From the NCBI GenBank assembly GCA_905210885.1, contig CAJLYO010000008.1:1-19795 (forward strand): DNA of 19,795 nt. The letters run 5' to 3'. Origin of the DNA: an uncultured Eubacteriales bacterium (GTDB lineage Bacteria > Bacillota > Clostridia > Monoglobales > Firm-18). The position numbers and the translations under genes are program-made. Below the pieces are notes generated by a model. It did no database searches. It had not been told where the DNA came from and saw nothing but the letters and a program-made list of their open reading frames with translations. This document shows, one piece after another, positions 1 through 5,007 of the stretch (position 1 is its first letter; the number at the start of each line of letters is the position of its first letter).

Positions 1-81
1 GCCCCTGCGCTTGGCACGGTTTTTGAATTTGATGCAGTACTCTCTGCTGTCATCGGCGATAAGCAGTTTAAATTTTTTCAT
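1..81 (-). CDS. Receiver-domain response regulator, N-terminus only (cut by window edge)
   Basis: The gene starts at an ATG (complement of 79-81) and runs off the left edge, so only 27 residues are visible. They begin MKKFKLLIADDSREYC, the first beta strand and acidic pair (D10, D11) of a CheY/Spo0A-type receiver. The start is set by a GGAGG ribosome binding site 9 nt upstream on the minus strand. The visible part is closely similar to the start of the complete receiver protein encoded at 2238-2639 (MKK-KLLIADDS-x-x-YC-x-x-FK), so the two are paralogues. The IADD(S/N) opening resembles Spo0A. Whether this copy carries a Spo0A-like DNA-binding domain or is a lone receiver cannot be seen here. 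Confidence 0.75.
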   Translation of the reverse strand, partial: MKKFKLLIADDSREYCIKFKNRAKRRG

Positions 82-114
82 TATATTAATCCTCCGAATA
101 ATCATGATAATGCC

Positions 115-143
115 ATTATGTCATAAAAATACAAATAAATCAA
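115..143 (-). promoter_or_regulatory. Sigma-A-type promoter for the left-edge receiver gene, overlapped by a palindrome
   Basis: Read on the minus strand, TTGATT (138-143) and CATAAT (115-120) are separated by 17 nt and lie just upstream of the receiver start. A perfect inverted repeat, ATAATG-C-CATTAT (107-119), overlaps the -10 element, where a repressor could bind. The promoter call rests on sequence match alone. Confidence 0.5.
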
Positions 144-203
144 TAATTACCACAGTCCAAATTCCGCCGAAAACCGTGATTATCGGCAAAATTAACAAAT
201 GTC

Positions 204-324
204 TTCCGAAAATCGCCAGATATTTAAGAAAATCGATGATTTTCACGCTTATTCGGGGAAATGAAAAACGGACATCGAAATTTAACGTTGTTTTTTTACA
301 GCAATGTGAAGTTTTTGTGAACAA
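204..324 (-). repeat. Conserved upstream block, copy 1 (paired with 2650-2774)
   Basis: This ~120 bp block aligns end to end with 2650-2774. It shares runs such as GATATTTAAG, TTATTCGG, GAAATGAAAAA and TGTGAACAA in the same order and near-equal spacing. Both copies lie upstream of minus-strand receiver genes and share their orientation. In this copy about 120 bp, holding the 115-143 promoter, separates the block from the start codon. The rest of the 82-590 gap holds an AT-rich imperfect palindrome near 319-341, two mutually exclusive small hairpins at 384-420, and the promoter at 504-532. I see no gene in it. Confidence 0.7.
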
Positions 325-503
325 ATTTTTAAAAATATTTGTTATATACCTTTTTGCACAAATCTGTAAAAAACCGTATAAAACGCCTTGTGAGGCGCTG
401 TATTTTACCGAAAAAAGCGCTTGGCAGCCCCGAGTTGTGCAATTTATACAAACTCTTATATATTTCTTGTTTGTTTGTTTACTGTAAAATTTTTCACAAA
501 CAC

Positions 504-532
504 TTGACAAATCGCCGAAAAAACGTTATTAT
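504..532 (+). promoter_or_regulatory. Sigma-A-type promoter for the secreted-protein gene
   Basis: TTGACA at 504-509 and TATTAT at 527-532 are separated by 17 nt, a near-consensus vegetative promoter. It sits about 60 nt upstream of the GTG start at 591 and predicts transcription from about 539-540 through the secreted protein and the short peptide gene to the terminator at 1914-1949. Confidence 0.7.
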
Positions 533-590
533 TAATAATAAGTGATTTTATGTTTATTTTGTGAGAAAACTATTAAGTGGGGGAATTAAA

Positions 591-1688
591 GTGAAATTAA
601 ACAGAAAGATTATAAGCGCTGTATCTGCCGCTGCAGTCTTCGTGTCCATGGCGATTCCGGCGTTTGCAGCCAACAGCTATACAACCAGTGTTACTTATGA
701 TATCACAAGCGGTAAAGCTAACTTCGTAACAGAAGGCTATGCCGATCAGAACAGTGAGGTTACTCACATTGTTTATGGAAAGAAAGATCCTCAGGTAATC
801 GACAGCAAAACGATATATTACGTTGACCAGACTACCGCAGCTGCTGACGGTACTTTCAGATTTTCGTACAGCGTAGCTGCGGATAAGGCTGCAAATACCG
901 CTGTTTCGGTTGTTGGTACAGACGGTGCCAATGCTATTCCGGCATCCGGAGATTACAGTGCAATTCCCGGTTATAAAAAGGTAGCCGTTACAAACAATAC
1001 CGATAAGTCTGTTACATTTACACAGGATAATGTTAAGACCATAGAGTCGAACGGCACAGGCAATATCTATGTTAAGGCAGATGCTGATGTGACAGTTAAT
1101 GTCGATGGTGCTGCATCTTTTAAGTATCGGATTGGCAGCGGAGCAGATGAGACTGTTGAGGGTTCGGCAGCTACTGTTAGATTCGGTAGTTCCGACAGCT
1201 CCATAACGATATCTCCCAACAAGTCAGCTGTTGATATTGATTGGAATAAGTGGGGTACAGGCGAGAGCGGTGCGCCCGACCACGGTACGGTTGTTTCGGC
1301 AACTCCCGCAGCGCCTTCTGTCAGCGAATCACTTCCTCCGGACGACAGCAGTAAACCCGACGAGCTTGACGGCAAATTCACCGAAGGTACATCAAAAGCG
1401 CTGACATACATTTCAAAGGTTAGCACAGAAGCGCTTTCAGATGCCGCAGGTAAGAGTGTGGATGTTGAATACGGTATAAGATTTGCAATCGGCAATGTAT
1501 CTGAAGAAGTACTCCATGGCGACAGCAATTCCGTATATGAACTTCAGGCACGGGGATGCAACGCAGACGGCGAATGGGCAATATGTATTATGGACAGCAA
1601 CGGCAACTTGCTTACCGGCAATGATTATACAGCCTGCACTTATGTAAAGGTTAAAAATAGTTACAGATTTGGTAGTGTTATCAAATAA
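591..1688 (+). CDS. Secreted protein of unknown function
   Basis: The product is 365 aa and I do not recognise its family. I chose GTG 591 because a GTGGGGGA ribosome binding site lies 7-8 nt upstream and the protein then opens directly with a signal peptide: KLNRK, a hydrophobic core, then AIPAFA before AN, giving a signal peptidase I cut after residue 26. The in-frame GTG at 561 has no such site and would put ten residues ahead of the signal. The mature part is Ser/Thr/Gly/Asp-rich, as in beta-rich extracellular proteins. A Pro/Ser/Asp linker at about residues 237-262 separates it from a C-terminal region of about 100 residues. No lipobox, LPXTG sorting signal or cysteine pattern is evident, so it is probably released. 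It appears to be co-transcribed with the peptide gene 39 nt downstream. A surface or signalling role is only a guess. Confidence 0.75.
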   Translation: MKLNRKIISAVSAAAVFVSMAIPAFAANSYTTSVTYDITSGKANFVTEGYADQNSEVTHIVYGKKDPQVIDSKTIYYVDQTTAAADGTFRFSYSVAADKAANTAVSVVGTDGANAIPASGDYSAIPGYKKVAVTNNTDKSVTFTQDNVKTIESNGTGNIYVKADADVTVNVDGAASFKYRIGSGADETVEGSAATVRFGSSDSSITISPNKSAVDIDWNKWGTGESGAPDHGTVVSATPAAPSVSESLPPDDSSKPDELDGKFTEGTSKALTYISKVSTEALSDAAGKSVDVEYGIRFAIGNVSEEVLHGDSNSVYELQARGCNADGEWAICIMDSNGNLLTGNDYTACTYVKVKNSYRFGSVIK

Positions 1689-1727
1689 TAATTTTGACAA
1701 TCTGTTATATAAAGGAGTAAAGATACT

Positions 1728-1895
1728 ATGAAAGAATATATAAAACCGAGTGTTCAGGTTATTGATATTAAGGTTAAAGATGATGTCACTGCCGTACAAA
1801 AAGGCACAGGCTACTATGTTACAGGCGGTAAGATAACATATTATATGCTTCAGCAGAATGCAAGCGGCGAGACTAAGGCAAAAGCTAAATTCTAA
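1728..1895 (+). CDS. Short peptide (55 aa) with RiPP-precursor-like opening; function unknown
   Basis: ATG 1728 follows a strong AAAGGAG ribosome binding site with 8-9 nt spacing, and the frame closes at TAA 1893-1895. The peptide begins MKEYIKPSVQVIDIKVKDD. A charged start, a Lys-Pro, then alternating hydrophobic and acidic residues recall leader regions of small precursor-like peptides in Clostridia. The rest is rich in Gly, Tyr, Lys and Gln (KGTGYYVTGG, AKAKF) with no cysteine, so a lanthipeptide or sactipeptide core is unlikely. It has no signal peptide. It lies between the secreted protein gene and a strong terminator, so it is the last gene of a two-gene unit. No modification enzyme or transporter lies nearby in the window, so a RiPP role is unsupported beyond this resemblance. 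Confidence 0.6.
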   Translation: MKEYIKPSVQVIDIKVKDDVTAVQKGTGYYVTGGKITYYMLQQNASGETKAKAKF

Positions 1896-1913
1896 TAGCC
1901 GATTATTAAAAAC

Positions 1914-1949
1914 AAAACCCCTGCGGTATATTTTACCGCAGGGGTTTTT
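1914..1949. terminator. Strong bidirectional rho-independent terminator
   Basis: An 11-bp perfect GC-rich stem (CCCCTGCGGTA pairing with TACCGCAGGGG, 5-nt loop) is extended by A-U pairs to about 15 bp. It has a T tract on the plus side (1945-1949) and a T-rich tract on the minus side. It ends the secreted protein/peptide unit from the left. It can also end the convergent minus-strand receiver transcript from the right. Confidence 0.92.
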
Positions 1950-2237
1950 CACTGTTTTGCAAACTGTAAACTTGCCGATTTCCATGCATGTGTGCGCAAC
2001 GTCACATAATACTGTGGTGTGCGATTCAGTGTTATAAAAATAAGAGATTTTGACATCTATCGTATGTGTGTTGTTTCCAAAATAAAATACTTGGACAAAA
2101 CTTCGCCGGCTCCGGGTACTGCTCCGCCGTTCCGTGAAAATCATGTGTTAGACTCATGTTACATGTACAATATATGTAATATAATGTATCGGAACGACAC
2201 ATAGACCGTTACCTGCACATGTATACAGCACTGCATA
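1950..2237. other. Intergenic region without a convincing gene
   Basis: I found no reading frame here with a credible ribosome binding site on either strand. It contains a 7-bp inverted repeat, CGTTCCG (about 2128-2134) and CGGAACG (about 2189-2195), enclosing an AT-rich segment with repeated ATGT/ACAT words near 2151-2188. On the minus strand it would be the 3' untranslated region of the receiver gene at 2238-2639, read toward the bidirectional terminator. Confidence 0.5.
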
Positions 2238-2639
2238 TTACGGCACGATGTTTGTATTGCTTTCATTGGGAAAATCGGCAAATGTTATTATTTTGGCTAT
2301 TATGGAATCAATTCCTGAATTTTTTTGGATAAAAAAACTGACGCCGAATAATGCGGCACATTTTATAAAATCATCTGAATGGTATGATAGAGTAACAATA
2401 ATTTTTGGTTTGTGCGGAAAGTTCATGGAATAAATCTGTTTTAGAATGTCAATGCATTTGGGACCCGGCATGATATCGTCAATTATAATAATGTCGGGCG
2501 ATAGCTGGTCTATTAGGTTTAATGCGGTTTTGCCGTTAAATGCGGCAGTGATGTCAATGTTCTTAAGTTTTTCGTGTAGTTTGAATTGCCTGCAATAGTC
2601 CTCACTGTCATCAGCGATGAGTAGTTTTATCTTTTTCAT
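2238..2639 (-). CDS. Stand-alone Spo0A-like receiver-domain protein
   Basis: The product is 133 aa, a single receiver domain with no output domain. The expected residues are present: acidic pair D10/D11, phosphoacceptor D54 in IIIIDDIMPG, T83 in KIIVTLS and K106 in FFIQKN. The Lys is followed by Asn instead of the usual Pro, a departure in the last loop. The start is ATG with a GGAG ribosome binding site about 10 nt upstream. The opening closely matches the partial gene at the left edge, and the 5' flanks of the two genes are homologous. The IADDS start and the GVSFFI-K segment resemble Spo0A receivers, but the DNA-binding half of Spo0A is not found downstream in any frame. It could pass or sequester phosphate like Spo0F/CheY, or regulate by protein contact. 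No histidine kinase is adjacent. Confidence 0.85.
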   Translation of the reverse strand: MKKIKLLIADDSEDYCRQFKLHEKLKNIDITAAFNGKTALNLIDQLSPDIIIIDDIMPGPKCIDILKQIYSMNFPHKPKIIVTLSYHSDDFIKCAALFGVSFFIQKNSGIDSIIAKIITFADFPNESNTNIVP

Positions 2640-2649
2640 TATATTAAGG

Positions 2650-2774
2650 CTCCAAAAATTGCCGGATATTTAAGGAAACCGCCGATTTTCGCCGTTATTC
2701 GGAGAAATGAAAAATACACGGCGTAATATAGCGGTTGTTTTTTGCAGTAATGCATCATATGGTTGTGTGAACAA
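2650..2774 (-). repeat. Conserved upstream block, copy 2 (paired with 204-324)
   Basis: This is the same block as at 204-324. Here it abuts the ribosome binding site of the receiver gene, and the promoter-bearing spacer of copy 1 is missing. I could not find a good -35/-10 pair for the minus strand in this copy. The remainder of the gap to mraZ (2775-2935) holds an AT-rich inverted repeat, TTTTTGTAA (2881-2889) and TTACAAAAA (2903-2911), and no gene. Confidence 0.7.
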
Positions 2775-2935
2775 GCGAAGAATCCGGGGCGTTTGCTGAG
2801 GTTAATTGAACCGATTTTCGCCGCCTATATTGCTTGCCAGACCAATGCAGACGTTATTTTATAACAAAAGCCGTCCTGACTTTTTGTAAATTTTCAATTA
2901 AATTACAAAAACCTTAAATTTTTTTTACAAAACTA

Positions 2936-2964
2936 TTGATTTTTTCGGTGAAATGCCTTATAAT
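2936..2964 (+). promoter_or_regulatory. Sigma-A-type promoter of the dcw cluster
   Basis: TTGATT at 2936-2941 and TATAAT at 2959-2964 are separated by 17 nt. The predicted start point is about 2971, immediately before the GTGG repeats, leaving a leader of about 65-70 nt ahead of mraZ. Confidence 0.75.
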
Positions 2965-2973
2965 AAAAACACG

Positions 2974-3018
2974 GTGGTAAATTAGTGGTTTTTTGTGGTT
3001 TGATTTCCCACCGAGTGG
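2974..3018 (+). promoter_or_regulatory. Tandem GTGG repeats, probable MraZ operator
   Basis: GTGG occurs at 2974, 2985 and 2995, one helical turn apart (11 and 10 nt), and again at 3015, two turns further on. MraZ proteins are known to bind short direct repeats with about 10-bp spacing upstream of their own gene, with TGGG or GTGG-like cores depending on species. Placement just after the predicted transcription start fits autoregulation of the whole cluster. The assignment is inferred from spacing and position. Confidence 0.6.
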
Positions 3019-3038
3019 TGAAGAAGGGGGCGGTCATT

Positions 3039-3464
3039 GTGCTTACAGGCGAATATCAACATAATATAGACGCAAAAGGCAGAATGATTATGCCTGCAAA
3101 ACTTCGTGAGGAGCTTGGCGACACCTTCGTTATCACAAAAGGACTGGACGGCTGCCTTTTTGTGCTGCCCAACAGTGAATGGGACAAGCTTGACCGCGAA
3201 CTTTGCGACAAGCCCATTTCCACCAGCAGAAAAATCAAGCGTTTCTTTTACGCAAGCAAAACAGACTGTGAAATTGACGGAAACGGACGTATTCTCCTTC
3301 CGGCGCCTTTGAGAGAATTTGCAAAAATCGAAAAAGAGGTTGTCGTTGTCGGCGTTTCAACGAGAGTTGAAATATGGAGCAAGGAGAAATGGGACGAGGA
3401 AAATGCGGCTTTTGTGGATAATTCCGATGAAGTTGCCCTTCAGATGGAAGAGCTGGGAATATGA
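3039..3464 (+). CDS. mraZ: MraZ, transcriptional regulator of the dcw cluster
   Basis: The product is 141 aa, the usual MraZ length. MraZ forms ring-shaped oligomers of an AbrB-like DNA-binding fold and regulates its own operon. The tandem SpoVT/AbrB-type repeats are clear, each with the family DxxxR motif: D11-R15 (DAKGR, then MIMPAKLREELG) and D80-R84 (DGNGR, then ILLPAPLREFA). I chose GTG 3039 because it gives the canonical TGEYQHNIDAKGR opening and is preceded by GAAGAAGGGGG with about 8 nt spacing. The upstream in-frame start near 2985 lies within the GTGG operator and adds residues absent from the family. The stop overlaps the rsmH start (ATGA), so translation is probably coupled. Confidence 0.95.
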   Translation: MLTGEYQHNIDAKGRMIMPAKLREELGDTFVITKGLDGCLFVLPNSEWDKLDRELCDKPISTSRKIKRFFYASKTDCEIDGNGRILLPAPLREFAKIEKEVVVVGVSTRVEIWSKEKWDEENAAFVDNSDEVALQMEELGI

Positions 3465-4381
3465 GCGGTACGGAGTTTTCACATATTCCGGTTATGCTTT
3501 CTGAGTGCATTGACGGTCTTTGCATAAAACCGGGCGGCATTTACGTTGACGGAACTCTGGGCGGCTGCGGTCATTCCTCCGTTATTTTGAAAAACGGCGG
3601 CAGGGTTATCGGAATCGACAGAGATGAAACGGCGATTAAAAACGCGAACGAAAAGTACCCGGAAATTATCACGGTGCACGATAATTACAGCAACATTATA
3701 AACGTACTTAATAATCTTGACATAAAACAAATTGACGGCGCACTCCTTGACCTTGGGGTGTCGTCGTACCAGCTGGATACGCCGGAGCGCGGATTCAGCT
3801 ACCGCTTTGACGCACCTTTGGATATGCGTATGGACACGTCTAAGGGCATTACTGCCTATGATGTGGTTAACGGATATTCACAGGCACAGCTTGAAAAAAT
3901 CTTTTTTTCCTACGGTGAGGAGCAGTATTCAAGAGCGATTGCGGCGAGTATTGTGAAACGGCGCGAAGTATCGCCCATTGCGACAACGATGCAGCTTTCG
4001 GACCTCATATGTGCAAGCGTTCCGCCGAAGGCACGGCGCGGAAAACACCCGGCAAAAAAGGTTTTTCAGGCGATAAGGATTGAAGTAAACGGAGAACTTT
4101 CCGTGCTTGAACAGACAATGTATGACTTTGCGTCTGTTTTAAAACCGGGGGGCAGGCTTGCGGTTATAACATTCCATTCCTTAGAAGACAGAGCGGTGAA
4201 AAATGCATTTGCTCACCTTACAAAAGGGTGCGAATGTCCGCCGGATTTTCCGGTGTGCGTGTGCGGTAAAAAGCCTCAGGGCAAACTTCTTTCAAAAAAG
4301 CCGATTTTGCCGTCGGACGGCGAGCTTTCAAAAAATCCCCGCAGCGCAAGCGCAAAATTAAGAATATTTATCAAGTCATAA
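3461..4381 (+). CDS. rsmH: RsmH (MraW), 16S rRNA C1402 N4-methyltransferase
   Basis: The product is 306 aa, typical for the family, which uses S-adenosylmethionine to methylate N4 of C1402 in the 30S decoding site. Family motifs are clear: HIPVMLSECIDGL at the N-terminus, the SAM-binding YVDGTLGGCGHSSVIL, GALLDLGVSSYQLD, the RGFSYRFDAPLDMRMD segment, and KPGGRLAVITFHSLEDRAVK near the C-terminus. The start overlaps mraZ by 4 nt. The C-terminus ends in the usual basic NPRSASAKLRIF segment. Its place after mraZ is almost universal in bacteria, although its role is ribosomal and not in the wall. Confidence 0.97.
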   Translation: MSGTEFSHIPVMLSECIDGLCIKPGGIYVDGTLGGCGHSSVILKNGGRVIGIDRDETAIKNANEKYPEIITVHDNYSNIINVLNNLDIKQIDGALLDLGVSSYQLDTPERGFSYRFDAPLDMRMDTSKGITAYDVVNGYSQAQLEKIFFSYGEEQYSRAIAASIVKRREVSPIATTMQLSDLICASVPPKARRGKHPAKKVFQAIRIEVNGELSVLEQTMYDFASVLKPGGRLAVITFHSLEDRAVKNAFAHLTKGCECPPDFPVCVCGKKPQGKLLSKKPILPSDGELSKNPRSASAKLRIFIKS

Positions 4382-4443
4382 CCGGTGCATGTCCGCTGCA
4401 TTCGGTGAACAGTAAAAAGGCGGACGGAAAGGCTCAGAGAATT

Positions 4444-4917
4444 ATGTATTATTCCACTTACGGTACAAGCGCATATAAACTTGAACGGCAGGAATATACC
4501 GAAAATAAGGCACCGGCGCGCAAAAAGAAGACCGCACCGGCAAAGAAAAAACAAAAGACTGTAAGTTTCAAAACGGTTTTGACTCTTGCGACGGTGTTTG
4601 CCCTTGTGTTTGCCACTCTCGGGCGCTACGTAAAAATTTACGGACAGCACGACGAGATTGCACAGAAGGAAAAGCAGCTTGACACGCTTAAGATGGCAAA
4701 TGACCAGCTTGACGTGGAAATTGAAAGCCTGACCGACAGCACGCGCATAGAGCAGTATGCCGGTGAGAATCTGAACCTGAGAAAAATGGACAGCAATCAG
4801 ATTGTGTACCTGGGACAGTCCACAGGGGACAATATGGAGAAAATAGCAAAAAACAAAAAAAGTATTTTCAAAGGAATATTCGGAATATTTTCCGGCGCTT
4901 TGGAATATTTAAAATAG
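4444..4917 (+). CDS. ftsL: FtsL-like divisome protein
   Basis: The product is 157 aa with the bitopic FtsL layout. It has a basic cytoplasmic N-terminus (Lys/Arg-rich at residues 22-38), one membrane segment at about residues 43-60, then an extracytoplasmic coiled coil (DEIAQKEKQLDTLKMANDQL and onward), and a septum-formation-type tail with IEQYAGENLNLRKM. FtsL joins DivIC/FtsB and DivIB/FtsQ to activate FtsW and the PBP at the septum. Sequence conservation is low in this family, so the call leans on topology and on position between rsmH and the PBP gene. The start is uncertain. ATG 4444 gives the MYYSTYGTSAYKL opening usual in Clostridia, with a weak GGAAAGG upstream. GTG 4405 in the same frame would add 13 residues but lacks a ribosome binding site. 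Confidence 0.85.
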   Translation: MYYSTYGTSAYKLERQEYTENKAPARKKKTAPAKKKQKTVSFKTVLTLATVFALVFATLGRYVKIYGQHDEIAQKEKQLDTLKMANDQLDVEIESLTDSTRIEQYAGENLNLRKMDSNQIVYLGQSTGDNMEKIAKNKKSIFKGIFGIFSGALEYLK

Positions 4918-4928
4918 TCTGAAAATAA

Positions 4929-4961
4929 AGTATAAGGGAAGTTTGCGGCTTTTCTTATACT
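4929..4961 (+). other. Hairpin between ftsL and the PBP gene
   Basis: AGTATAAG (4929-4936) pairs with CTTATACT (4954-4961), with partial pairing inside. The stem is AT-rich and followed only by GTTTTCG, so it is a poor terminator. It may be an attenuator or an RNA processing or stability element in the 90-nt gap. Confidence 0.4.
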
Positions 4962-5007
4962 GTTTTCGTAAAAAGGGGTTTAAAAAAATGTCGGGGGAGG
5001 TATTTTA

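Noticed and set aside
561..590. Earlier GTG start for the secreted protein
   Set aside because: It has no ribosome binding site and would place ten residues ahead of a complete signal peptide. GTG 591 has a strong site at the right distance.
1694..1712. TTGACA followed by TATATA ahead of the peptide gene
   Set aside because: The spacing is about 7 nt, far too short for a promoter. The peptide gene is better explained as co-transcribed with the secreted protein.
1437..2144. Open frame of 235 codons on the minus strand
   Set aside because: It runs antisense through the end of the secreted protein, the whole peptide gene and the bidirectional terminator. It has no ribosome binding site and no recognisable domain.
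2019..2204. 61-codon plus-strand frame in the intergenic region
   Set aside because: It has no ribosome binding site, lies after a terminator with no promoter in view, and has unconvincing composition.
2985..3038. Longer MraZ starting upstream
   Set aside because: It would begin inside the GTGG repeats and add residues not found in the family. GTG 3039 has a good ribosome binding site and gives the canonical start.
4405..4443. Upstream GTG start for ftsL
   Set aside because: It has no ribosome binding site and gives a non-typical extension. It is kept only as a possible alternative because the site before ATG 4444 is also weak.
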